From assembly GCA_050179645.1 (NCBI GenBank), contig JBFXEX010000008.1, positions 1-64,000 on the forward strand: a DNA stretch of 64,000 bases, given 5' to 3'. The notes under the pieces are model-generated. The model had not been told where the DNA came from. It worked only from the letters and a program-made list of their open reading frames with translations, and ran no database searches. A program made the translations under genes and the position numbers. The first letter of the stretch is position 1; each line of letters opens with the position of its first letter. Source of the stretch: VAZQ01 sp050179645. Its GTDB lineage: Bacteria > Pseudomonadota > Alphaproteobacteria > Rhizobiales > Xanthobacteraceae. This document shows positions 15,551 to 23,601 of the stretch, one piece after another.

Positions 15551-17994
15551 GCTGGCGCGCGCTGCTCGACCGGGCCTCGGCCGGCGAAGTGCCATCGCGT
15601 AGCGAGGCATTCGCACTGCTCGATTGCGACGATCTCGACACAATGATGACGTCCGCCGCAGCGCTGCGCGATGGGGCCCATGGCGCCAACGTGTCGTATT
15701 CGCGCAAGGTGTTCATCCCGCTGACGCAGCTCTGCCGCGACAGCTGCCACTACTGCACCTTCGCGCATCCGCCGCGCCGCGGCAGCGCCGCCTACCTGAC
15801 GCCGGACGAAGTCCTGTCGATCGCGCGCGCCGGCAAGGCGGCCGGCTGCAAAGAGGCGCTGTTCACGCTCGGCGACAAGCCGGAGCTGCGCTATCGCGCC
15901 GCCCGCGACGAGCTCGACCGGCTCGGCCACGACGGCACGATCTCGTATCTCGCAGCCAGCGCCAAACTGGTGTTCGACGAAACCGGACTGCTGCCACACG
16001 TCAACGCCGGCGTGATGCCGGTTGAGGACATCGCACGGCTGCGCGAGGTTTCGGTGTCGCAAGGTCTCATGCTGGAGACGGCGGCCGAGCGGCTGGCGCA
16101 ACGCGGCGGCCCGCATTTCGGCTCGCCCGACAAGGTACCGGGCGTGCGGCTAGCGACCATCGCGGCGGCTGGCGAAGCGGCGGTGCCGTTCACCTCCGGC
16201 ATTCTGATCGGAATCGGCGAGACGCGGCAGGAGCGCATCGAGGCGCTGCTGGCGCTGCGCGACCTGCACGCGCGGCACGGCCACCTGCAGGAGATCATCG
16301 TCCAGAATTTCCGCGCCAAGCCGGGCACGCGGATGGCCCAGCATGCCGAGCCGTCGCTCGACGACCATCTCTGGACCATCGCCGTTGCTCGCATTCTGTT
16401 CGGCGCCACGATGAACATCCAGGCGCCGCCCAATCTCGCCGACGGCGCGCTGCCGCGCCTGATCGCGGCCGGCATCAACGACTGGGGTGGCGTGTCGCCG
16501 GTCACGCCCGATCACGTCAATCCGGAGCGGCCGTGGCCGGAAATCGCACGGCTCGCCGCAGCGACGGCAGAGGCCGGCAAGGTACTGCTCGAGCGGCTTG
16601 CGGTTTATCCTGGCTATGTGAGCGAGACTGCCCGCTGGATCGCGCCGTCCTTGCGGCCGACAACTTTGCGGATGGCCGATGCCGAAGGCTTCGCCCGCAC
16701 AGAACCATGGACGCCCGGCGCCGCCGTATCGCCGCCGCCGATGCCGGCCATTGGTCCGCGCGCCGGACTGCTGACGCCGATTATCGACCGCGCGATCGCC
16801 GGCCGCGATCTGAGCGAAGGCGAAGTGGTTGCGCTGTTTGCGGCGCGCGGGGCGAGCTTCCACGAAGTCTGCTCCGCCGCCGATGCGCTGCGCGCCGCCA
16901 CTGTGGGCGAGCGCGTGAGCTACGTCGTCACCCGCAACATCAACTACACCAATGTCTGCGCCTACCGCTGCACGTTCTGCGCCTTCTCCAAGGGCAAGAC
17001 GCACGAGCACCTGCGCGGCCGGCCCTACGACCTGCCGCTGGACGAGATCGTACGCCGTTGTCGCGAAGCATGGGAGCGCGGCGGCACTGAGGTCTGCCTG
17101 CAAGGCGGCATTCATCCGAGCTACACCGGCGAGACTTATCTGGCGATCTGCCGCACGATCAAACGTGCGCTTCCGGACCTGCACATCCATGCGTTCTCGC
17201 CACTCGAAGTTTCGCAGGGCGCCGCAACGCTGGGGCTGAGCGTTTCTGACTTGCTTGCGGAACTGAAATCGCTCGGGCTCGGCTCGCTGCCCGGCACCGC
17301 GGCGGAAATCCTCGACGACGAGGTCCGCGCCGTGATCTGTCCCGACAAGGTGACGACACAGCAATGGCTCGACGTGATCGAGGCGGCGCACCGCCTCGGC
17401 TTGCGGACCACCGCGACGATCATGTTCGGACACGTCGACCGCCCGGTGCACTGGGCGCGCCACTTGTTGCACCTGCGCCGGCTGCAGGCGAAGACCGGTG
17501 GCTTCACCGAATTCGTCCCCCTGCCGTTCGTGCCGATGGAAGCGCCGATGCAGTTGCGCGGGCAGAGCCGCTTCGGGCCCACCTATCGGGAAGCCGTGCT
17601 GATGCACGCCGTCGCGCGTCTCGCACTTCATCCACTGATTCCGAACATCCAAACGTCGTGGGTGAAGATGGGACCGGACGGCGCCGCTGCGTGCCTCAAG
17701 GCCGGCGCCAACGACCTCGGCGGCACGCTGATGAACGAGAGCATCACGCGCGCAGCCGGCGCGCAGCATGGCCAGGAGATGTCTCCGGAGGCGATGGAGG
17801 CGCTGATTCGCTCGCTCGGCCGCGAGCCCTGGCAGCGCACGACGCTCTACCGCGAAGCGCCAACCGGACAGGTCTCCGCTTCGTTCGGCGCGGCTCCGCT
17901 CAGTTCGCCGATCGACACCTCGCCGATCAAGACGCCGCCGGTACGAACACGGGTATCGACAGAGCTTCGTCCAACCGCTCGAATGCGATCCTGA
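15547..17994 (+). CDS. cofGH: Bifunctional FO synthase, fused CofG-CofH
   Basis: 815 aa from ATG 15547, which overlaps the cofC stop as ATGA. It contains two radical-SAM domains. The N-terminal (CofG) half has Cys63, Cys67 and Cys70 (CRDSCHYCTF) and the C-terminal (CofH) half has Cys471, Cys475 and Cys478 (CAYRCTFCAF). Together they make FO, the deazaflavin chromophore, from tyrosine and a pyrimidine precursor. The fused form is the one known as FbiC in actinobacteria; archaea have two separate proteins. The length matches fused homologues. The last 68 bases overlap, tail to tail, the DUF35 gene on the other strand. Confidence 0.96.
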   Translation: MSWRALLDRASAGEVPSRSEAFALLDCDDLDTMMTSAAALRDGAHGANVSYSRKVFIPLTQLCRDSCHYCTFAHPPRRGSAAYLTPDEVLSIARAGKAAGCKEALFTLGDKPELRYRAARDELDRLGHDGTISYLAASAKLVFDETGLLPHVNAGVMPVEDIARLREVSVSQGLMLETAAERLAQRGGPHFGSPDKVPGVRLATIAAAGEAAVPFTSGILIGIGETRQERIEALLALRDLHARHGHLQEIIVQNFRAKPGTRMAQHAEPSLDDHLWTIAVARILFGATMNIQAPPNLADGALPRLIAAGINDWGGVSPVTPDHVNPERPWPEIARLAAATAEAGKVLLERLAVYPGYVSETARWIAPSLRPTTLRMADAEGFARTEPWTPGAAVSPPPMPAIGPRAGLLTPIIDRAIAGRDLSEGEVVALFAARGASFHEVCSAADALRAATVGERVSYVVTRNINYTNVCAYRCTFCAFSKGKTHEHLRGRPYDLPLDEIVRRCREAWERGGTEVCLQGGIHPSYTGETYLAICRTIKRALPDLHIHAFSPLEVSQGAATLGLSVSDLLAELKSLGLGSLPGTAAEILDDEVRAVICPDKVTTQQWLDVIEAAHRLGLRTTATIMFGHVDRPVHWARHLLHLRRLQAKTGGFTEFVPLPFVPMEAPMQLRGQSRFGPTYREAVLMHAVARLALHPLIPNIQTSWVKMGPDGAAACLKAGANDLGGTLMNESITRAAGAQHGQEMSPEAMEALIRSLGREPWQRTTLYREAPTGQVSASFGAAPLSSPIDTSPIKTPPVRTRVSTELRPTARMRS

Positions 17995-18349
17995 CATCGA
18001 GCCCGACCGTCAGCCTGGCGTTGTCGACGTCGATCACATTGCTCAGCAGGATCGGCCCCTCGTCGAGTTCGATCAGCGCGACATTGTACGGCACGCGGCC
18101 TTCCCAGGCCGGGTGATAGGCGCGCTGGAAGACCACGAACGAGAACACCTTGCCGCGGCCGCTGACCGCCTGCCACTCGGTCTCGGCCGACAGGCACTCC
18201 GGGCAGACGATCGCGGCCGGATATCGAAGGTGACCGCACGAGCGGCAGCGCTGCAGCCGCAACTCGCCGCGCGCGCACGCATCCCAGAACGGGCGGTTCA
18301 CATCGTTGATGGTCGGGCGGATCGGCTCCGACTTGGATGCGTCGCTCAT
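17927..18349 (-). CDS. DUF35 Zn-ribbon/OB-fold protein, partner of the thiolase-fold enzyme
   Basis: 140 aa. After an N-terminal helix (NDVNRPFWDACARGEL) comes a rubredoxin-like zinc ribbon with Cys35, Cys38, Cys49 and Cys52, then an OB-fold part (GRGKVFSFVVFQRAYHP, YNVALIELDEGPILLSNVID). DUF35 proteins bind thiolase-superfamily enzymes and shape their CoA-substrate site, as in BbsA-BbsB and in the Ltp2 aldolase complex. It is the last gene of the seven-gene minus-strand operon, one base beyond the stop of the thiolase-fold gene, so the two almost certainly form a complex. Confidence 0.92.
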   Translation of the reverse strand: MSDASKSEPIRPTINDVNRPFWDACARGELRLQRCRSCGHLRYPAAIVCPECLSAETEWQAVSGRGKVFSFVVFQRAYHPAWEGRVPYNVALIELDEGPILLSNVIDVDNARLTVGLDVRIAFERLDEALSIPVFVPAAS

Positions 18350-18350
18350 G

Positions 18351-19490
18351 TCAGTGTCCCAGGATCAAGCAGCTTGCGGTGTTGAGTGTCATGCCGCGGC
18401 CAGTGACGAGGCACAGCTCGGCATCTTTGACCTGCCGCTCGCCGCATTCGCCGCGGAGTTGCCGCACGCCCTCGACAATATGCAGCCAGCCCTGCATGTA
18501 GGACTCCGACAGATTGCCACCGGCGGTGTTGATCGGCAGTTCGCCGCCAAGCCCGATGCGGGTACTGCCATCGACGAACGCGCCGGCCTCGCCCAGCTGG
18601 CAGAAGCCGGCGTGTTCCAGCCAGAACAGCACCGCGACCGTGAAGTTGTCGTAGAGCTGCGCCACGTCGATGTCGGCCGGCGAAACGCCCGCCATGCGGT
18701 AGGCGTCCGCGACGCAGTGCTGCTGGTGTGGCAGGTACCACCAGTCGCGGACGCGAAGGTTGCCGGTGGTGTGGCCCTGCCCCATGCCCCAGATCGACAC
18801 CGGACGCTTGGCGCAATCGCGCGCCCGTTCGGGCGAGGTGACGATGACGCAGACCGCGCCGTCGCTGATCAGGCAGCAGTCGAGCAGCCGCAGCGGATCG
18901 ACGATGAGCCGCGAATTCTGATGGTCGTCGATGGTGATCGGATCACGCATCACGGCGTTCGGATTCATCGAGGCATGCCGGCGGCAGGTCACCGCGATCC
19001 AGCCGAGATGCTCCGAGCGCGAGCCATAAAGCGCCATGTGGCGGCGGAAGCCCATGGCGCTGTTGGCGGCATTGCCGAACATGCCCCAGACGCCCCAGGA
19101 ATCGTCGCCGCCGGCCGCCGCCGCGAACCGCGAGCCGCCGGTGCGCGCGGTGTCGGCGAAGATGCACGCCACGGTTTTCGCCATGCCGGTCGCGATTGCC
19201 ATAGCGGCGATCTGGATGAGCGCGCCGCCGGTCGCGCCGCCCATCGTCATGCTGCCGGTGAAGAGCGGATCAATCCCAAGAAGCTCGCCGACGTTGAGAT
19301 AGTTCTTCGCGCCCTCGGGGGAGGTCGTGCCCGGCATGGTGAGCAGGCCGTCGACCTCGCGCTTGTCGATGCCGCTGTCCGCGAGCGCCAGCCGGAACGC
19401 CTCGGCGGCGAGCGACAGCGGCGTCTCGTCCGGCAGTTTGCCCTGCCGCGTCGCGCCGACGCCGGCGATTGCCGCCTGCCGCCACGCCAT
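18351..19490 (-). CDS. Thiolase-superfamily protein lacking thiolase residues, probable Ltp2-like retro-aldolase
   Basis: 379 aa from the ATG at 19490, which has GGGGAAGTGAG just before it. The fold is the SCP-x/lipid-transfer thiolase type (QAAIAGVGATRQGKL start, LISDGAVCVIV middle). The nucleophilic Cys is missing: the usual ACATG reads GGATG (Gly85). The His of the HDxFT motif is Tyr280 (LYDNFT), and the GHPxGATG loop is replaced by GGNLSESYMQG with Tyr331. Loss of Cys with two Tyr in these places is the pattern of Ltp2 aldolases that split 3-hydroxyacyl-CoA in sterol side-chain breakdown with a DUF35 partner, and such a partner gene follows here. I therefore infer aldol cleavage, not thiolysis. 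Confidence 0.88.
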   Translation of the reverse strand: MAWRQAAIAGVGATRQGKLPDETPLSLAAEAFRLALADSGIDKREVDGLLTMPGTTSPEGAKNYLNVGELLGIDPLFTGSMTMGGATGGALIQIAAMAIATGMAKTVACIFADTARTGGSRFAAAAGGDDSWGVWGMFGNAANSAMGFRRHMALYGSRSEHLGWIAVTCRRHASMNPNAVMRDPITIDDHQNSRLIVDPLRLLDCCLISDGAVCVIVTSPERARDCAKRPVSIWGMGQGHTTGNLRVRDWWYLPHQQHCVADAYRMAGVSPADIDVAQLYDNFTVAVLFWLEHAGFCQLGEAGAFVDGSTRIGLGGELPINTAGGNLSESYMQGWLHIVEGVRQLRGECGERQVKDAELCLVTGRGMTLNTASCLILGH

Positions 19491-19491
19491 C

Positions 19492-20250
19492 TCACTTCCC
19501 CTTGAACACCGGTGCCCGCTTTTCGCGGAACGCCGCACGACCCTCGGCACGATCCTCGGTCAGGGCCAGTTCCTTGAACAATTCGCGCTCGAAATCGAGT
19601 TCCTCGACAACATGCATCCCGGCGGCGAGCCGCATCGACCGCTTGGAGGCGATGACCGCGAGCGGCGCATTGCGCGCGATCGTCGTGGCGATCGTCATCG
19701 CGCTTTCCATCAGCCGGTCGGGCTCGCAGAGTTCGGACACCAGCCCGGCGGCGAGCGCACGCCCGGCGTCGATCGGTTCCCCGGTCAGGATCATGCGCGC
19801 GGCGAGAGTCGGACCGACGACGGTCACCAGCCGCTGCGTCCCGCCGCTGCCCGCCATGCTGCCGATCTTGACCTCGGGCAGCGCGAAGCGCGCCGTGGTC
19901 GCGGCGATCCGGATGTCGCAGGCGAGCGCAATCTCGAGCCCGCCGCCATAGGCCAGTCCGTTGATCGCCGCGATGGTCGGCTTGGCGAAACGGTCGAGCG
20001 GCTCGACGATGCGCGGCCGCTCGATCTCGGGGGGCGACATCGGCGTGGCCGACAGGTCGCCGCCGGCGCTGAAGGCCTGCGACCCGGCTCCGGTGACGAT
20101 CACGACGCGGACCGCGGGGTCGGCGTCGAATGCGGCAAACGCCGTGAATAGCTCGGTGCGCATCTCGCCGCTGATGGCGTTGCGCTTGTCCGGCCGGTTG
20201 AGGGTGACGCGTACGATTGCGCCTTCGGTCTGAATCAACAGCGTATTCAA
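19492..20250 (-). CDS. Enoyl-CoA hydratase/isomerase family protein
   Basis: 252 aa from a TTG at 20250 that overlaps the stop of the upstream CoA-transferase (ATTGA), with GAGGAGAAGG about ten bases before it. Crotonase signatures are clear: VTLNRPDKRNAISGEM, the oxyanion block SAGGDLSA, and AAINGLAYGGGLEIALACDIRIA with a Gly-rich second oxyanion loop. The hydratase Glu of rat crotonase that follows this block is less easy to place, and the segment LPEVKIGSMAGSGGTQRL carries the family's usual Glu and the GGTQRL box. It would hydrate an enoyl-CoA, making the 3-hydroxyacyl-CoA for the next enzyme of the operon. The stop is one base from the start of the thiolase-fold gene's leader. Confidence 0.93.
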   Translation of the reverse strand: MNTLLIQTEGAIVRVTLNRPDKRNAISGEMRTELFTAFAAFDADPAVRVVIVTGAGSQAFSAGGDLSATPMSPPEIERPRIVEPLDRFAKPTIAAINGLAYGGGLEIALACDIRIAATTARFALPEVKIGSMAGSGGTQRLVTVVGPTLAARMILTGEPIDAGRALAAGLVSELCEPDRLMESAMTIATTIARNAPLAVIASKRSMRLAAGMHVVEELDFERELFKELALTEDRAEGRAAFREKRAPVFKGK

Positions 20251-21455
20251 TAGAACACCTTCTCCTCGATCAGGCGCCGGCATTCGGCCTCGTCGAAACC
20301 GAGCAGCGCCGTTGCGACCTCGACGGTATGCTGGCCCAAGAGCGGCGGCGGGCCCGGAACGCAGCGTTCCTCTCCGACGGTACGGAACGGCGGCTTGTTC
20401 ACCAGGACCGAACCCATCTCGGGATGATCGACGTGCTCCCAGTACCGACGCGCCCAAAGTTGCGGGTCGTCCGCCACTTCGGCGCTGGTCTCTACCACGG
20501 CGGCGGCGACACCGTGATGCTGCAGCCGGTCGACCAGCTCTGACGGTGTGCATCGCTCCGTCTCCTGCGCGAGCCGGCGCTCGACCTCGCCCACGTCGTG
20601 CTGCCGGCCGGCGAGCGTCGCGTAGGCCGGGCTGCGCATCCACTCGGGCGAACCGAGCGCGGCGGCGAGGCCCTGCCACTGCGCGTCGTCGGCAACCTCG
20701 ATCGCGCACCAGGAGTCGTCGTCCCGGCACGGGAACACGCCGCGCGGCACCGCATCCACGCTGCGGTTGCCGTCGATTTGCGGCAAGGCGCCATCGGCCG
20801 AACAGGCGAGCACCTGTGGCCCGAGCACATTCACGGTCGACTCGATCTGCGCCAGCTCGATGAATTGCCCCTCACCGGTGCGCTCGCGATGGACCGCGGC
20901 AGCGAGAAGTGCAACCAGCGCGTGGCCCGGATTAGGCGCGTGATCCGGATAGTGCGTGCCGGTGCCGATCGGCGGGCGGCCGGGCTTGCCCGCCATTGAG
21001 ACGAGCCCGCACAGCGCCGCGATGGTCGAGCCGAAGCCGATATAGTCGCGGTGCGGTCCGCTCGATCCCTGCATCGGCATCGACAGATAGATCACGGACG
21101 GATTGACCGCCGTGACCGCCTCGTAGCCGAGGCCCCACTTCTCCATCACGCCGGGCCGGAAATTGTTGCTGACGATCGAGCAGCGTGTTGCCAGCTGCAG
21201 CGCGATCTCCTGCGCGCGCGGCTGCGACATGTTGAGCGCGAGGCTCTTCTTGCTGGTGTTGCGTGACGCGAAATAGCCGGAGCTTTCGAGCGGCGCGGCG
21301 CCGGGACGATGCGGCGGCGAGAGCCGCAGGTTGTCCGGGTGCGCTCGGGATTCGACTTTGATGACCTCGGCGCCGAGGTCGGCGAGGACGCGGGTGACGA
21401 ACGCACCGGCGCCGATCCAGCAGAAGTCCAGCACGCGGAGACCGTCGAGCCGCAT
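20247..21455 (-). CDS. CaiB/BaiF (class III) CoA-transferase, catalytic subunit
   Basis: 402 aa. The N-terminus is typical (LRVLDFCWIGAGAFVTRVLADLGAEVIKVE) and the catalytic aspartate is Asp171 in THYPDHAPNPGH, the position equivalent to Asp169 of formyl-CoA transferase. Later parts (RERTGEGQFIELAQIE, FPCRDDDSWCAIEV) are also standard. It moves CoA between two carboxylic acids through an acyl-Asp intermediate. The gene starts six bases after the stop of a second, non-identical CaiB-family gene that lacks the Asp, which suggests a heteromeric enzyme of the BbsEF kind. Confidence 0.93.
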   Translation of the reverse strand: MRLDGLRVLDFCWIGAGAFVTRVLADLGAEVIKVESRAHPDNLRLSPPHRPGAAPLESSGYFASRNTSKKSLALNMSQPRAQEIALQLATRCSIVSNNFRPGVMEKWGLGYEAVTAVNPSVIYLSMPMQGSSGPHRDYIGFGSTIAALCGLVSMAGKPGRPPIGTGTHYPDHAPNPGHALVALLAAAVHRERTGEGQFIELAQIESTVNVLGPQVLACSADGALPQIDGNRSVDAVPRGVFPCRDDDSWCAIEVADDAQWQGLAAALGSPEWMRSPAYATLAGRQHDVGEVERRLAQETERCTPSELVDRLQHHGVAAAVVETSAEVADDPQLWARRYWEHVDHPEMGSVLVNKPPFRTVGEERCVPGPPPLLGQHTVEVATALLGFDEAECRRLIEEKVFY

Positions 21456-21461
21456 GTATCT

Positions 21462-22661
21462 TCAGCCCTCGGCCGCCGCCGGCGAGACCGCGGCACCAGG
21501 TTCGCCGAGCCGCGGCGCCGGACCCTGGCGGCGCGCCGGGGTGCGCGCGAGCCGGTAGGGCGGCCCGGGAAATGCGATCTCCCGCTGCAGGGTCGCGTCG
21601 AACTCCCGCTGGAAGTAGCCGTTGGCGGCAAGCTGCGGGTCCTGCAGCACGTCCGCAATGCTGTTCACCGGAGCCAGCGCAATCTGCCGGGCCTGTCCCT
21701 CGCGATAGAGCTGCTGCTTGCCGCGGGTGCGGCAGAACGCGCCGAAGATGTCGGCAAAGCGCGCAATGCCTTCGGGCGACTGGCGGAACTTGAAGTCGCG
21801 CCATTGCGGTTCGAGCAGCGCGGCGCCGCCGGGCGTGTCGGATTGCGCGACCCACTCGGTCAGCGCCACGAACGCCCTGGCGGTGCCGAGGCGGCCCGCG
21901 ACCACACTGATGTAGCCGTCCCGGCAGGGATAAACGCCGGTGCCGGCTTCGCGCGCACCGTCGCCGTGGCGGCGGCGCACGTTGCGATGGATCGACCATT
22001 CGGCGATGGCATCTTCGAGCGCGAAGGCGACGCTTTCCTGCGCCGAGACGTCGATCCACTGGCCTTTGCCAGTTTGCGTCCGCTCGTAAAGCGCCGCGAG
22101 CGTCGCCACCGCACCGAAGATTCCCGCCGCCAGCAACGCCTGCTCGCCGTGGATCGCGAGCGGCTCGGTATCGCGATAGCCGCCGAGGGCCAGGAGCCCG
22201 CCCGCGGCCAGCACCGTCAGGTCGGTGGCGCGATGGTGCGCGTACGGCCCCTCAAGGCCGAACGGCGTAATCGAGACGACGATCAGACCAGGATTGCGCT
22301 GCCGGATGGTATCGAAGCCGAGGTCGGCCGCGGCAAGCCCGCCGCCGTCGGGCGTCTCGATGATGACATCGCTCCCATTGGCCAGTTCGGCGAACCTGGC
22401 GCGCCCGTCCGCCGAGGTGAGATCAAGCGCGAGGCTGCGCTTGCCGGCATCGAGAAACGCGTGCGCGAAACTGAAGACCTCGCCATCCGGCAACTGCTGC
22501 AACGGCTCCAGCCGGCGAACCGGCGAACCTGACGGCGGTTCGACCCGCACCACCTCGGCGCCGAGGTCGGCGAGCAGCCGTCCCGCATAGGCGGCGTGGT
22601 TGGTGCTGAGATCGAGCACCCGCAGGCCGGCGAGCGCCGCGGGAGTTCGCCCGGCCGCCAT
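21462..22661 (-). CDS. CaiB/BaiF CoA-transferase-like subunit without catalytic Asp
   Basis: 399 aa; its ATG shares one base with the stop of the RpiR gene. The fold markers are intact (LRVLDLSTNHAAYAGRLLADLGAEVVRVE, LGFDTIRQRNPGLIVVSITPFG, RTQTGKGQWIDVSAQES). At the place of the catalytic Asp the sequence reads LAIHGEQALLAAG, so Gln174 (or Glu173 if shifted by one) stands where the downstream paralogue has Asp171. This subunit is therefore probably structural or substrate-binding in a heteromer with its neighbour. An independent activity using Glu173 is possible but less likely. Confidence 0.9.
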   Translation of the reverse strand: MAAGRTPAALAGLRVLDLSTNHAAYAGRLLADLGAEVVRVEPPSGSPVRRLEPLQQLPDGEVFSFAHAFLDAGKRSLALDLTSADGRARFAELANGSDVIIETPDGGGLAAADLGFDTIRQRNPGLIVVSITPFGLEGPYAHHRATDLTVLAAGGLLALGGYRDTEPLAIHGEQALLAAGIFGAVATLAALYERTQTGKGQWIDVSAQESVAFALEDAIAEWSIHRNVRRRHGDGAREAGTGVYPCRDGYISVVAGRLGTARAFVALTEWVAQSDTPGGAALLEPQWRDFKFRQSPEGIARFADIFGAFCRTRGKQQLYREGQARQIALAPVNSIADVLQDPQLAANGYFQREFDATLQREIAFPGPPYRLARTPARRQGPAPRLGEPGAAVSPAAAEG

Positions 22662-23590
22662 CAGTCGGTCTCGTCAAGTTTCAACAGGAAAGCGTCCCAT
22701 CGATTCATCAGCTGGTCGTGCTGGCTGTAGCGTTCGAGCGCGGCGGTACCGCGCGCCGCCAGCACACCGTTGAGCAGCGCATTGGCGACCGCCATCGGCG
22801 CCACCAAAGAATTCTGCATGCCGGTGCCCGACGATGCCGCGAGCAGCACCACGTCGGCGATCTGCCCGACCGCCGAAATCGGCGAGTCCGTAACGGCAAT
22901 CACCTTCGCGCCCTGTTCCTTCGACCAGACGGCAATGCGGTGCGTCGAGGCCGCATACCGCGGGAACGTGAAGGCGACGACGCAGTCCTCGGACTTGATC
23001 TCTGCCAGCCGCACGTTCGCAAAAGCATCGCTCGAGGCGAGCAGCGTAATATCCGGACGCAGCCGGTCGAGAATCAGGCCGAAGTAGTTCGCCACCGGAA
23101 AAGTCGAGAAGCCGGCGGTGACGTAGACTCGGCGGGCGCGGGCGATCAGGTTGATGGCGCGGCCGAAAATTCCCGGGTCGATGCCCTCGATGGTGCGATG
23201 GAGGTTCTGCCAGTCGTGGCTGAACGACGCGCCAAAACTCGTGCCGTCGAGATGCGCGCCTTTGCCCTGGCGCTCAGCGATCGGATTGCCGGTGCGCGAG
23301 AGCTGACCGCGCACCAGTTCCCGCATCCGCTCCTGCAGATCGGGGAAGCCATTGAGCCCGAGCCGGTAGGTGAAGCGCACCACGGTCGAAGGATTAACGT
23401 CGAGCTTCGCGGCCATCTGATCGACCGTGGAAAACGCCACGGTCTGCGGATGCTCGACAATGAACTCGGCGATCCGCTTCTGCGATTGCGTCAGCCGGTC
23501 GTAGTTGCGACGCAGTTCCTCGATGACGTCGCCGGAACTGATCGCGGCGCCGCGGCCTTCCGTCCGTGCTTCGCTCTTGCGGGTCGTCAT
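22661..23590 (-). CDS. MurR/RpiR family transcriptional regulator
   Basis: 309 aa from the ATG at 23590. Residues about 20-95 are the RpiR helix-turn-helix domain (RLTQSQKRIAEFIVEHP, then MAAKLDVNPSTVVRFTYRLGLNGFPDL). Residues about 140-270 are a SIS domain (ARRVYVTAGFSTFPVANYFG ... VIAVTDSPIS), which usually binds a phosphosugar. The gene lies inside the catabolic operon, 11 bases after the TPP enzyme and touching the CoA-transferase gene, so it probably controls this operon in response to a pathway metabolite. A SIS-type ligand would be unusual for a purely CoA-based pathway. Confidence 0.92.
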   Translation of the reverse strand: MTTRKSEARTEGRGAAISSGDVIEELRRNYDRLTQSQKRIAEFIVEHPQTVAFSTVDQMAAKLDVNPSTVVRFTYRLGLNGFPDLQERMRELVRGQLSRTGNPIAERQGKGAHLDGTSFGASFSHDWQNLHRTIEGIDPGIFGRAINLIARARRVYVTAGFSTFPVANYFGLILDRLRPDITLLASSDAFANVRLAEIKSEDCVVAFTFPRYAASTHRIAVWSKEQGAKVIAVTDSPISAVGQIADVVLLAASSGTGMQNSLVAPMAVANALLNGVLAARGTAALERYSQHDQLMNRWDAFLLKLDETD

Positions 23591-23601
23591 GGCGCGGTCA
23601 C

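Noticed and set aside
18351..19490. Plain acetyl-CoA acetyltransferase annotation
   Set aside because: The nucleophile Cys and the catalytic His are both replaced, so the usual thiolase reaction is unlikely.
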